A stretch of DNA of 64,000 nt from Roseibium alexandrii DFL-11. Its GTDB lineage: Bacteria > Pseudomonadota > Alphaproteobacteria > Rhizobiales > Stappiaceae. A program made the position numbers and the translations under genes. The stretch is from positions 4,997,703 through 5,061,702 of the forward strand of contig NZ_CM011002.1 in the NCBI RefSeq assembly GCF_000158095.2. Direction: 5' to 3'. Below, piece after piece: positions 35,096 to 44,207 of the stretch (within the stretch, counting starts at the first letter, position 1; each line of letters begins with the position of its first letter). Below the pieces are notes generated by a model that ran no database searches, was not told the DNA's origin, and was given only the letters and a program-made list of their open reading frames with translations.

Positions 35096-35386
35096 ATGAG
35101 CGGTGTTGTCAGAGGTAACACGCCACGTATTGTGCGATGGTGTTTTCTATTGTCAACGCTATTGGTGATCTCGGCGTGTTCAGAACCCATTCGCAACGTT
35201 ATCGGGGTCGACACCCCGGCAACGCCGGCTGCAACGGTCGAGGGAACCACGCTTCGGACCGTCTATGTCTCGACCACACGTAAGCGCTCGGCGGATGACC
35301 TTGCAAAACTGAGTGTAACCGTTATCGATCTGACCGAAGTGGAAGATCCCACGACCCTCAATCATAACAAGTTCGCAAGCGCCTAA
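35096..35386 (+). pseudogene. Internally deleted lipoprotein alpha/beta hydrolase (DUF900 type) remnant
   Basis: The frame encodes 96 residues. Its N-terminus has a lipoprotein signal with lipobox VISAC, then TVYVSTTRKRS, the opening of DUF900 hydrolases. It then jumps to VTVIDLTEVEDPTTLNHNKF, which matches the far C-terminal part of such proteins. The roughly 200-residue core with the catalytic Ser is missing, consistent with an in-frame internal deletion. Downstream, 35387-35710 holds no gene I recognise. Calling the two ends parts of one family is from memory of family patterns. Confidence 0.6.
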
Positions 35387-35710
35387 GAGTTTGTACGGCT
35401 CGTTGGGGGGCTTGATGAAGAAGACGCTTTTGGCGATCAGGGAGCAGAAGGATCTGTAGATCGATTGCCGTATAGCGCGAGGCTTGTCCGAAGTAACATC
35501 GATTGAGTTCACGCAACTGCAAAATCTTTGATGGCTTACATTTGCAGAACGTTGGGTTTTTTTGAGAGTTAGAGGCGGGTGAGGGCCTTTCCCCGCCCCC
35601 AACAAGAGGTGACCTGCTTCGGCTGAAGTTACTTGCCGGCGCGTTCGCGGGAAATGGGCACCCAGACTTTAATTCGACTGCGCAGAAACCAACTTTTGTG
35701 TGGGCGTGGA
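35387..35710. other. Gene-free stretch between two gene remnants
   Basis: No frame with coding character, RNA gene or clear repeat was seen here. It separates the hydrolase remnant from the IclR fragment and is probably decayed DNA. Confidence 0.5.
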
Positions 35711-35998
35711 TCAGTTTAGCGCGAGTTCCTCGATCTTGGCGGCTGCCTCCCGCAAAGCCGGCAACACCGATATAAGATTTTCAAAGGACAAACGTTGTAC
35801 GGGTGCGTGTATGGAAAGCGTTGTAAGCAATCGTCCTTCGCTATCCTTCAGGGGCACTGCAATCGCAGCGAATTCACCCTTTGTCCCGCAATACGGACCT
35901 TCATTAAACCGCAGCGAAAGTCCTATATCCTGAAGGTTTTTCGATGCGGGCCGTTGCGTGGCGATTGCCACGAAGCGGGCGTCGGTCCGCGTTGACAA
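35711..35998 (-). pseudogene. IclR-family regulator, C-terminal fragment
   Basis: The 95-residue frame matches the last third of an IclR effector domain: GPYCGTKGEFAAIAVPLKDSEGRLLTTLSIHAP is close to the family pattern G..G..eiaAiavPl.d..g.v..aLsv.gP (written here in parts), followed by the terminal helix LREAAAKIEELA. The helix-turn-helix and the first part of the effector domain are absent; the sequence upstream is the IS91-type remnant. The likely cause is insertion or deletion at about 36000. It should not be functional. Confidence 0.75.
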
Positions 35999-36268
35999 AC
36001 CTCGGAAGGAGGAACCCGCGGGGCCTTGACGAAGCGTCTATGGGAAAGAGGCACGCTGCGGGTTTCTATTGTGTTGTTGTGCGCCGTTGGCAGGAGCAAA
36101 CGTGCGGGCCAGATGGTTTAGGACGGGTTGATCGGAAGCAGATCGGGCAGTCTCTCTCTGTCAGTTTCGAAGATTTTGCGGTGTTCAACGGCATTTGGCG
36201 CACACCGATGCGCTCCCGGAATGCAGTGTCTTTCCGGATGGGCTGTTGGCACTGTGCCGGGCAGGTCG

Positions 36269-37498
36269 TCAAGCTGCCTCCTGTCTTGGTGGTGCACGGG
36301 ACCGGGGCTTATGGCCGCGTTGGAATATCTCGACAATGCGGATCGGGCCGCCGCAGTCCGGGCATGCTCTATCAGCGTGAGCGGAACGATCTCTGCGCCT
36401 GATGGCTTATCCTGTTTGACTGTCCTCGCTCCGAGCGGAGCGCAGATCTTTGCGACATTGGTCTTGCGGCCTGCGCTGGCCAGAAGACCGTAATGGCGGA
36501 TGCGGTGGAAGCCGTCGGGCAGCACGTGGATCAGGAACCGGCGGATGAACTCGCAACTGCCAGACGCATAACCTTCTGGCCGTTGCGATGCTTGGGCGTG
36601 TAGTCCGTCCAGCGGAACGTGACCGTCCGGGCATCGGCGCTGATCAGGCGGCGGTTCGAGAGGGCCACCCGGTGGGTGTAGCGGCTGAGATAGGCCAGCA
36701 CGGCCTTTGGGTCACCGAAGGGCGGTTTGGCGTAGACCACCCATTCGGCTCTGCGCAGGGGCGCGAGCCATGCCGTGAAGACGTCACCTTCGGCCAGCCC
36801 TGCCAGATCACCGAAGAAGACCAGATAAAGTGCACGATGCAGAACCATCAACCCCTGCAGAAACAAACGCCGGAACAATCGGGACAGGACCCTGACCGGC
36901 AGGAAAAACCCTGGACGGCGAGAGATCCATCGCGTGCCATCCGGAGACAGGCCTCCGCCGGTGACAATGATGTGGACATGCGGATGATGGGTGAGTGCCG
37001 AGCCCCAGGTATGCAAGACGCTGGTCATGCCGATGCGCGCCCAGGTGCCGGGGATCGCTTGCGATGGTAGTCAGTGTCTCGGCTGAAGCGCGGAACAACA
37101 GGCCATAGACCGCCTTCTTGTTCCAGTAGGCGATCCTTGCGATCTCCGCCTACAGGGTGAAGACCATGTGGAAATACGCCACCAGTAGCATATCTTCGGC
37201 CCGCGCCGCCATCCAGTCCCGCGCTGCCGGTCCCTGGCATTTTGGGCAATGCCGGTTCTTGCAGGAATTGTAGGCGACATGCTGGTGGCGGCACTTAGCG
37301 CAGGCTGCCACATGCCCGCCAAGCGCCTCCGTCCGGCAGGTCTCGATGGCCGGACATGACCTTGAGCTGGTTCAAGCTGACATGCCCGGCATTGGTCCGC
37401 CGCCACGTGGGAGCATGAGTCCGGAAGATGTCCGCTATCTCCAGCCTATGCCTGCTGCCCGGCAGTCGATTGCACCGCAATCGACGAAAGGGGGACAC
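36269..37498 (-). pseudogene. IS91-family transposase, multiply frameshifted
   Basis: Reading leftward, the transposase appears in pieces across frames: LEIADIFRTHAPTWRRTNAG (about 37440), then HVAACAKCRHQHVAYNSCKN and CPKCQGPAARDW (zinc ribbon), YFHMVFTL followed by an in-frame TAG, LLFRASAETLTTIASDPRHLG, then after another shift MTSVLHTWGSALTHHPHVHI (36531-37028), RYTHRVALSNRRLI, then FIRRFLIHVLPDGFHRIRHY in a new frame, and finally CPDCGGPIRIVEIFQRG. I count at least three frameshifts (near 37355, 37045, 36550, possibly 36375) and one stop. Confidence 0.82.
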
Positions 37499-37508
37499 TC
37501 TGTGCGGG

Positions 37509-38270
37509 TTATTCCGGCCCGTGCCTCAGCGTCTGATGCTGTAGCTGCTTCAGCCGCTCGAAGGGACTGACCGTATCGCGGATCGTCCTGGTGGCGACAT
37601 GGGTGTAGCGGGCCGTCGTTGTCAGCTTGGTATGGCCGAGCAGCACCTGGATGATCCGCACATCGGTATTCGCCTCCAGAAGATGGGTGGCGAAGCTGTG
37701 GCGGAGCGTATGCAGTGTGGCGGGTTTGGAGAAGGCTGCCATGCGCTTTGCCGAGGTGAAGGTCCGGGTCAGCAGGCCCGGCGAGATCGGGTTGACCTTC
37801 GGCCTGCCTGGAAACAGCCGGCCGTGGGGCCGTGCCTCACGCCAGTAATCGCGCAACACGTCCAAAAGATCGGGCGACAGCATGGCCTTGTGATCCTTGC
37901 AGCCCTTGCCCTGATCGACATGGATCAGCTCCACGACTTCCTCCACGCTCAGCACAATGGGCAGTGGCCGCGGCTTGCGCTGAAACTGCATATGCCGCTT
38001 CATGTCCTCGCGCCCGCAGGTCACGCCTCAAAAGAACCTAAGGGCAACGATCCGGACATAGAATGTCGAAGGCGACACCCCCGCATTCGTCATGTGCAAT
38101 TGATAGCTGCGCAGCTCTTCCGGAGTCGCCGTATCGGGTGGACGGCCAAGGTAAGATGCAAAATCCTTGATGGCCCGGATATGGCTCTGCCGAGCCTTCT
38201 CGCCTATGCCACGAATGTGCATGTCTTCGATCATTCGCTCGCGCAGTGGCGTGGTTCTCTCCTCCGTCAT
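37509..38270 (-). pseudogene. Tyrosine recombinase/integrase, frameshifted and internally deleted
   Basis: The original start is probably ATG 38270 with a perfect AGGAGG site. The N-terminal SAM-like domain (LRERMIEDMHIRGIGEKARQ) stops at about 38028, and the frame then shifts at [20 protein letters not shown]. The catalytic domain keeps [18 protein letters not shown] and RYTHV (His, Arg, His and Tyr residues). However, the text jumps from LSVEEVVEL directly to [18 protein letters not shown], missing about 40-50 residues that normally hold the first catalytic Arg. It cannot be active. Confidence 0.8.
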
Positions 38271-38620
38271 GGGAACCTCCTGTCTGATGATTGAGAACAC
38301 TCCAATCGTCGGCCAGAACCGCCTATCCTCAAATCGCGCCGTGAAGATCATCCCAATCGCCCGACACGAGCGCTATTGCCGCGCGAGCGGCTTAGTCCAT
38401 CCGTCCTATGCTTTCATCTTTTAGATAGCCTCGCTCGGCCCGGCACCGAAAGCGAAGTCCTAGAATATCATAAACAACGCTTGGGGATTGACTTCAGGGG
38501 TCGGCCGCAGGGCCGTGCCAAACCCTGGAAGATCGGGGCAATGGTGAATGCTGCTTATGACTGACGGTTTTTGTTGCACTCGGTTCAAGTTCAATCTTGT
38601 TCACGGATGATAGAAGTTTT
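38271..38620. other. Gene-free stretch beyond the IS91 remnant
   Basis: A 62-codon frame at 38376-38564 (+) has no recognisable domain and no convincing ribosome site. Nothing else could be supported here. It may include the original flank of the IS91-type insertion. Confidence 0.45.
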
Positions 38621-39337
38621 TCAAGAAACAAAACGCCCGATCAAGTGATTGAAAGTTACGGATTCCTCGAGATGAACCGCATGCGCGCATCCGGGAACAA
38701 CAGCCAGACTGCTTTCGGGCACCGATTGCCAAAGGGTCTGTATTTGTGGCCAGGGATAGGTACGGTCCTGATCACCCCAGATGACCAGTGTTGGGGCGCT
38801 TATGGAGCTTAGGGAGGTTTCTCCGGACCAATCGCGCATAGCTTCAAGGCCTGCCTGGATTGCATCAGGGCTGCTGCATTCGGCGATTGCTGCGCACGCG
38901 GGATAGGCTTCAGCATTTTCGCGTTGCAGGAACCAGGTCGCAGCAATCCGGCGCGCTGTGGCTTTGGCGCCGTCGTCTTTCGCCCGCTGCATAGACGTTT
39001 CGATCGATTCAAACCGGCCTGGTAAAAGGCCAAGGGCACCGGTGCTGTAAAGCACCAACCGCGACACGCGATCAGGTGCCTGCCGGATCATGTCCTGCAC
39101 CACCATGCCTCCCATGGAATGCCCAAGCAGTAGAAATCGCTCAACGCCCTGTTCCGTCAGCTCGTTAAGAACCCAGCGCGCCAATTTCTCGATGGAGTTT
39201 ATTGGGTCCAGGTGCGCGTTTTTACCGAAGCCGGGAAGATCGACTGCGATCAACGGAACCGTGCTTTTTAACGGGGCCTGTGGTTCCCATTGATCACTCC
39301 CGCCCATGAAACCATGGACAAGAACCAAGGGGATCAT
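38621..39337 (-). CDS. Alpha/beta hydrolase
   Basis: The start is ATG 39337, overlapping the permease stop by ATGA, giving 238 residues. The oxyanion segment VLVHGFMGGSDQW, nucleophile elbow GHSMGGMVVQ, acid WGDQDRTYP and the terminal His in GCAHAVHLEE make a complete catalytic triad. It resembles MhpC/BioH-type hydrolases. It is the last gene of the betaine-type ABC operon and so probably releases or processes the imported compound; the substrate is unknown. Confidence 0.85.
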   Translation of the reverse strand: MIPLVLVHGFMGGSDQWEPQAPLKSTVPLIAVDLPGFGKNAHLDPINSIEKLARWVLNELTEQGVERFLLLGHSMGGMVVQDMIRQAPDRVSRLVLYSTGALGLLPGRFESIETSMQRAKDDGAKATARRIAATWFLQRENAEAYPACAAIAECSSPDAIQAGLEAMRDWSGETSLSSISAPTLVIWGDQDRTYPWPQIQTLWQSVPESSLAVVPGCAHAVHLEESVTFNHLIGRFVS

Positions 39338-40875
39338 TTGCGGGCCCCTTGTACGATGCGGTCCAGGATCATGGCGCAAAACAGGATGGAGAAACCGGCC
39401 AAAATACCCTGTCCAACGTTTGCGTACTGCAGTGCCTCCAGAACGTCTTCTCCAAGACCCTTTGCGCCGATCAGAGACGCAACCACCACCATGGCCAAGG
39501 ACAGCATGATCGTCTGGTTGATGCCAGCCCGGATCGATGGGCTCGCTAGGGGAAGGTCCACTTTCGTGAGCAAGTACCACTTGTTGGCACCAAAGGCGAT
39601 CGCTGCCTCACGCACACTCTCCGGAACGCCGCGCAGACCCAGCACCGTCAAACGCACAACTGGCGTGCCGCCAAAAATCATGGTGGTGACGACTGCCGCG
39701 GGTTTGCCTGTCCCAAAAAAAGCGATTACCGGGATCATGAACACAAAGGCCGGCATGGTCTGCATGAAATCCATTATCGGCTGGATCACGGCATAAAAAC
39801 GTGGCCGGCGTGCCGCAAACATCCCGAGCGGGATCCCGATCGCAATCGACAGGCAGGCTGCGGTGCCGAGCAAGGCCAATGTGGTCATCGCCTTGTCCCA
39901 AAATCCGAGGAGACCCATGTAGGCGAGAAACGCACCGGACCAGATGGCCGCGCGGGCGCCAGCTGTCAGCCATGTGAGGAGGATGATCAGGCTTGCAACC
40001 ACAATCCAGGGGGTGCTGACAAAGACAAGCTCGAGAGTGTCGAGCAGCAATCGAATTCCATAGGTAATGGCGTCAAAGAGGGCCTCCCCGTTAGCGACAC
40101 AAAAGGCAAAGAACCTTTCCACGGCATCAATGCTGACAAGGCGAATATCCGGGTCGGTCGGGAAGGCGGACAACAGTGAAAAGCGATCTGGAAAACTGTA
40201 GTGCAGGACAGACGCCAGCACGATGACAAACATGAAGACAGCGCTGAACGCGATCTGCGAGCCGGGCATCCCGGACCGGATAGTACTGTCAGACAGCCAT
40301 TCAGAGAACCTGGATTCCAGTGCCGAGTTCGCGACCACGGCTTCGAATGCCTTCACCAGAATGAGAAGTACCACGCCAGCAAGGGCGATCCAGATCCCCT
40401 GGTCTGCCAGTGCTTGGGCTTCTGCCCGAATGCCGCCGATGTTGGCTTCCAAAGACGCGACTGTGCGCTGATAGACCTCCATCTTGTCAGATCCGCTTTC
40501 AATCGCCGCGGCAAGCTGTTTGCGGCGCAGCTCCAGCGTCCCCTCGATAGACGCGATCCGTGCCATGGCCTCGGCAGCAAGGTCTCCAAAAAGACCCCGC
40601 GCGATTTGAACAATCGCGACCGTTTCAAGGATCAGGAACGGCAGCGCCCATGACCACAGCCCGCGAGCGCCGAACCACACCGGCCCAAATAATCCAGCCA
40701 TAAGGTTCAAGGTTGGGGTGAAGCGGGATCGGGCGCCGATCCGGTTGAAATTCTCTAAGTAATAGTCAGGGTTGGTTCGGACGAACTTGGCAATGTTTTG
40801 TCGCCGTTCTTCATCATAGATCCGGGCCGCTTCGGCTTCGGCATCTTCTATCGAGGTGTTGAGCTGATCCATCAT
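39334..40875 (-). CDS. Betaine/taurine-type ABC transporter permease with N-terminal extension (ProW-like)
   Basis: The 513-residue protein has a ProW/OpuAB core in the C-terminal 220 residues (ACLSIAIGIPLGMFAARRP, DFMQTMPAFVFMIPVIAFFG and the coupling loop EAAIAFGANKWYLLTKVDLP). In front are about 290 extra residues: a DUF2628-like membrane piece (MAGLFGPVWFGARGLWSW), an Ala/Glu-rich probable coiled coil (residues about 105-150) and more membrane segments. Its start overlaps the ATPase stop (ATGA). It forms the channel for the ProX-like protein at 42022-42993. Confidence 0.88.
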   Translation of the reverse strand: MMDQLNTSIEDAEAEAARIYDEERRQNIAKFVRTNPDYYLENFNRIGARSRFTPTLNLMAGLFGPVWFGARGLWSWALPFLILETVAIVQIARGLFGDLAAEAMARIASIEGTLELRRKQLAAAIESGSDKMEVYQRTVASLEANIGGIRAEAQALADQGIWIALAGVVLLILVKAFEAVVANSALESRFSEWLSDSTIRSGMPGSQIAFSAVFMFVIVLASVLHYSFPDRFSLLSAFPTDPDIRLVSIDAVERFFAFCVANGEALFDAITYGIRLLLDTLELVFVSTPWIVVASLIILLTWLTAGARAAIWSGAFLAYMGLLGFWDKAMTTLALLGTAACLSIAIGIPLGMFAARRPRFYAVIQPIMDFMQTMPAFVFMIPVIAFFGTGKPAAVVTTMIFGGTPVVRLTVLGLRGVPESVREAAIAFGANKWYLLTKVDLPLASPSIRAGINQTIMLSLAMVVVASLIGAKGLGEDVLEALQYANVGQGILAGFSILFCAMILDRIVQGARK

Positions 40876-41927
40876 GATACCTCCGTCCCCTCGATCACCG
40901 TCCTCAAAATGTCGGCTCGTGTGATTACCCCAACAAGTGTGCCTTGGTCCTCAACCAGAATGGCATCGCCCGTATCGATAGCCATGTTGATCAGCGTACT
41001 GAGAGTTTCACCCTCATCAACGCGCGGCGCGCCTTCCGGTACCGGCCCATGGTCGGTTTCGTATTCAGAGATTGGCCGCATCACAGCGTGCGCGCGGACC
41101 ACCTTCAGCCTTGAAATGCCGGCGACAAAGTCGGCCACATAATCATCGGCCGGATGCATCACAATGTCCTCGGCTGTGCCCATTTGCACGACGCGGCCGT
41201 CCCGCATGATCGCAATACGGTCCCCGATGCGCACGGCTTCATCCAAGTCATGGGTGATGAACACCGTCGTTTTCTTCAAGATCTTGCTTAGCCTGATGAA
41301 TTCGTCTTGCAGTTGCCGCCGGATAAGTGGATCCAGGGCGCTGAACGGCTCATCCATCAGAAGCACATCCGGATTTGCCGCCAGGGCCCGCGCCAGTCCT
41401 ACCCGCTGTTGCATTCCTCCTGAGAGCTCATGGGCATATTTTGCGCCCCATGCGCTGAGCTCAACGATATCAAGAAAGGAAGCTGCCTGGCGCATCCGCT
41501 CGTTCTTGGGAACACCACGGATTTCAAGCGGCATGGCAACATTGTCGAGTACTGAGCGGTGCGGCATCAGGGCAAAGTTTTGAAAAACCATGCCGATCTT
41601 CCGGTTACGGAACGACTGCAAGTCTGCCGGTGCAAGCCCGACGACATCTGTTCCCTCGATCAGTATTTTCCCATCGGTCGGTTCCAGAAGGCGATTGAAG
41701 TGCCGAACCAAGGTTGACTTGCCGCTGCCCGACAAACCCATGATGCAGAAAATCTCACCCCGATTGACTGACAGGCTAACATCCGCAACACCCACAACCG
41801 CGTTCCACCGATCCAAAACCTCGGCTTTAGACAATCCTTCATCGCGGACCGCGGACAGGGCGGCGTCCGAGTTCGCACCGAAGATTTTCCAGACATTGGA
41901 GATTTCAATAACGGTGTCGCCGTTCAT
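40872..41927 (-). CDS. Betaine/taurine-type ABC transporter ATP-binding protein (ProV-like)
   Basis: The 351-residue ATPase has Walker A GLSGSGKST, signature LSGGMQQR, Walker B VLLMDEPFSALDP and the H-loop in FITHDLDEA. A C-terminal part (about residues 250-351) ends in a CBS-like domain (DAILVEDQGTLVGVITRADIL), the regulatory module typical of ProV/OpuA ATPases that responds to ionic strength. It lies about 95 bases after the binding-protein gene, with a stem-loop between, and overlaps the permease gene downstream. Confidence 0.9.
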   Translation of the reverse strand: MNGDTVIEISNVWKIFGANSDAALSAVRDEGLSKAEVLDRWNAVVGVADVSLSVNRGEIFCIMGLSGSGKSTLVRHFNRLLEPTDGKILIEGTDVVGLAPADLQSFRNRKIGMVFQNFALMPHRSVLDNVAMPLEIRGVPKNERMRQAASFLDIVELSAWGAKYAHELSGGMQQRVGLARALAANPDVLLMDEPFSALDPLIRRQLQDEFIRLSKILKKTTVFITHDLDEAVRIGDRIAIMRDGRVVQMGTAEDIVMHPADDYVADFVAGISRLKVVRAHAVMRPISEYETDHGPVPEGAPRVDEGETLSTLINMAIDTGDAILVEDQGTLVGVITRADILRTVIEGTEVS

Positions 41928-41979
41928 ATCTGGTCAGGTCCTGAATTGTTGACGCCAATTGCGATGCTAGAAAGCAAAT

Positions 41980-42000
41980 GGTGCCGGCTGAGCCGGCACC
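41980..42000 (-). terminator. Stem-loop between ProX-like and ProV-like genes
   Basis: GGTGCCGGC and GCCGGCACC form a perfect nine-pair stem with loop TGA, 22 bases after the binding-protein stop. There is no long T-run downstream on the coding strand. It is a candidate attenuator or mRNA-stabilising element. Confidence 0.75.
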
Positions 42001-42021
42001 AAGAATATCAAGCTTGGCGGT

Positions 42022-42993
42022 TCAAAGACCCAGCCATTCATCAACCCGGTCCGGGTTTGCCTCGACCCATTCCTTCGCAACTTCTGCTGGCTCCCGGCCC
42101 TTGCCGCTGATCTCATATGCGAAATTGCTGACATCGTCGGCACTCAACGAAAAGTTCGCAAAAAACTCGGCTATCGCCGGGGATCTGTCCGCTAGGGAGT
42201 TCGACCAGGCAATTTGGACCTTCTTCAAGGCATCTTTGGTGGCCACATTCGACTTGCTGAACCAGTCCGCGTCATCGGAGGGTTGAACCATGACATATTT
42301 CTCCGGGTCGTAAGCCGGTTCTGTCAGCATCTTGACGTCAAACATGTACCAGATGGCGTGAGGCTTATAGCAATAGAAAGCATAGCCTTCGCCCTTTGCA
42401 ATAGAATCCTTGACCCGTGCAGTCTTGACGCTCTCTTCTGCTCGGATTGGCTCGATGAAGTCCATCAGGCCATAGTCGCGCACCTTGACTTCATTCACAT
42501 TCGCAGAAGCCCAGCCGGGTGCGCCGATCCACATTTCTCCTTTGCCGTTGCCATCACTGTCCATCATTGCTGCAACGTCTGGTCGGCCAAGGTCGGCAAT
42601 ATCCGTGATGTTGTTGGCCTCACCAAAATCCTTGGAAACGCAGAAGCCCTGATTGCCCTCGTAAGGGTTTGAAGACAGGGTCACCGTTCCCGCTTCATCC
42701 ACGTATTTCTTGGTAAAGCTTTCCTGATTTGGCAGCCAGACATCCGGGTGAACGTCAATGTCTCCCTTGCCTTGGTCCATGGCCTGGAAAATGGTCGCGT
42801 TGTTGCCCGGGATCATTTCCGCCTTGCCGCCAATCCGCATCTCCACCACAGCGCCCAAAAGGTGCGCTATCGCTTGCGCCCCGGTCCAACTCGGGACACC
42901 GATCTTCACTTCCTCGGCAGCAAACGCGGGCAGCGTCATTGCGCTGATTGCCGTGGCTAGTGTTATGCTTTTCAAACTCGTGTTCATGTTCAA
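42022..42993 (-). CDS. Glycine-betaine/taurine-type substrate-binding protein (ProX-like)
   Basis: The 323-residue protein has a signal peptide (1 to about 25, ending PAFAA) and the OpuAC/ProX fold: VKIGVPSWTGAQAIAHLL, GNNATIFQAMDQGKGDIDVHP and CYKPHAIWYMFD. In this family aromatic residues cage a quaternary ammonium or sulfonate ligand. It is the first gene of the operon ATPase-permease-hydrolase. With a cysteate-lyase-family enzyme just upstream, a sulfonate or zwitterion such as cysteate, taurine or a betaine is a reasonable ligand, by inference. Confidence 0.88.
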   Translation of the reverse strand: MNMNTSLKSITLATAISAMTLPAFAAEEVKIGVPSWTGAQAIAHLLGAVVEMRIGGKAEMIPGNNATIFQAMDQGKGDIDVHPDVWLPNQESFTKKYVDEAGTVTLSSNPYEGNQGFCVSKDFGEANNITDIADLGRPDVAAMMDSDGNGKGEMWIGAPGWASANVNEVKVRDYGLMDFIEPIRAEESVKTARVKDSIAKGEGYAFYCYKPHAIWYMFDVKMLTEPAYDPEKYVMVQPSDDADWFSKSNVATKDALKKVQIAWSNSLADRSPAIAEFFANFSLSADDVSNFAYEISGKGREPAEVAKEWVEANPDRVDEWLGL

Positions 42994-43056
42994 CTCCTCT
43001 GGTGAAAGGTGCCGGTATTTTGCGGCTTTTTGTTCATCGGGCTCCGGTTTGTCCGG

Positions 43057-44100
43057 TTATCCCATGCTCCCAAGTATCTGATCTTCATAGGCAAACAGGG
43101 ATGTTGATCCGCCTGTATGCAAAAAGAGGACATTGTCATCAGATGAGAAGAAGCCCTTCCTGATAAGGCCGATCAGGCCGGCCATGCCCTTGGCCGAATA
43201 GACCGGATCGAGAAGAATCCCTTCCTGACGCGCTGTCAGGTGAATGGCTTCAAGGGTGGTTTCAGCTGGCAGGCCGTAGCCTTCTCCGACATACCCATCA
43301 TCGACGAGGATCTTCCCCTTTTCGATGGATGTGCCTCCCAGTTTTTTGAGTGTTTTTTCCGTTGTGGCATACACGGCAGCAACTTGCCGATCGTGCGGTT
43401 GGCGCACACTGACGCCCATAACGGGGAGGTCGTATCCCAGAACGTGAAATCCTGCGACCAGTCCTGCTTGTGTGCCCGAACTGCCGGTGCCCATGACCAG
43501 CCATTGGAAGGTTTGGCCCGTTTCTGCGCACTGGTCCGCGATTTCCTGGGCACAGTTGGCATAACCCAAAGCGCCAATGGCATTCGATCCTCCACCGGGG
43601 ATGAAGTAAGGCTGCCGACCTTCTGCACGAAGGCGCTGTGTGACGGCTTCTGCTTCCGCGTTCATGTCAAGGCCGTCGGGGCGAAACTCGTAGGTGACGC
43701 CAAACAGCTTGTCGAGAAAGACATTGCCTGTCTCCTCGTAGGCGGGATCCCGGTCTGGGACGCGGCGCTCCAAAAGAACGTGGCAATCCAGGCCCAATCG
43801 GCACGCGGCGGCAGCGGTTTGGCGGACATGATTGGATTGGACTGCACCTTGAGTAACGACCATGTCGGCGTTTACACGCAGAGCATCTCCCATCAAGAAC
43901 TCGAGCTTGCGAGTTTTGTTGCCCCCTGTTGCAAGTCCGGTGCAATCATCTCGTTTGATGAACAGTTTGGGCCCATTCAGATGCGCCGTCAGGCGTGGCA
44001 TCTCCTCGATCGGCGTTGGTTGGTGGCATAGGCTAATGCGTGGAAACGGCTCCAAATCAATACGTGGCTTGGTCTTGAAATTTATTGTTGCAACGGACAT
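43057..44100 (-). CDS. cuyA: PLP-dependent L-cysteate sulfo-lyase/D-cysteine desulfhydrase-family enzyme
   Basis: The 347-residue protein is a fold-type II PLP enzyme of the ACC deaminase branch. The PLP lysine is Lys62 in TGGNKTRKLE, followed by GAVQSNHVRQTAAAA and the phosphate cup GTGSSGTQAGL. The opening FPRISLCHQPTPIEEMPRL and overall length match CuyA proteins, which split L-cysteate to pyruvate, ammonia and sulfite in marine bacteria. D-cysteine desulfhydrase is the alternative. It precedes the betaine/taurine-type importer in the same direction and is divergent from a LysR gene, as cuyA often is. Confidence 0.68.
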   Translation of the reverse strand: MSVATINFKTKPRIDLEPFPRISLCHQPTPIEEMPRLTAHLNGPKLFIKRDDCTGLATGGNKTRKLEFLMGDALRVNADMVVTQGAVQSNHVRQTAAAACRLGLDCHVLLERRVPDRDPAYEETGNVFLDKLFGVTYEFRPDGLDMNAEAEAVTQRLRAEGRQPYFIPGGGSNAIGALGYANCAQEIADQCAETGQTFQWLVMGTGSSGTQAGLVAGFHVLGYDLPVMGVSVRQPHDRQVAAVYATTEKTLKKLGGTSIEKGKILVDDGYVGEGYGLPAETTLEAIHLTARQEGILLDPVYSAKGMAGLIGLIRKGFFSSDDNVLFLHTGGSTSLFAYEDQILGSMG

Positions 44101-44171
44101 TGGCTCGATCTGCTTAGTTTTTCCTCACGACCAAGAATGAGGCAATAAAAAAGGGCCGTCCAATTTTATGG

Positions 44172-44201
44172 TTGCATTACATTATGCAATATTTGCATAA
44201 T
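44172..44201. promoter_or_regulatory. LysR-type operator array with three half-sites
   Basis: Three evenly placed half-sites TTGCAT (44172-44177), ATGCAA (44184-44189) and TTGCAT (44193-44198) alternate in orientation. The last two are part of a perfect inverted repeat: ATTATGCAA, three bases, TTGCATAAT (44181-44201). It lies in the divergent region between the cysteate-lyase-type gene and the LysR gene, seven bases before the chosen LysR start. Confidence 0.8.
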
Positions 44202-44207
44202 CTGAGT

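Larger units (their letters stand above)
36269..38270 (-). mobile_element. Decayed IS91-family element with tyrosine recombinase
   Basis: The block contains a Y2-type IS91 transposase and, just upstream in the same direction, a tyrosine recombinase, the usual content of one IS91 subgroup. Both genes carry inactivating changes, so the element is dead. IS91 elements move by rolling circle and leave no terminal inverted repeats or target duplications, so the exact ends were not defined. Confidence 0.8.
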
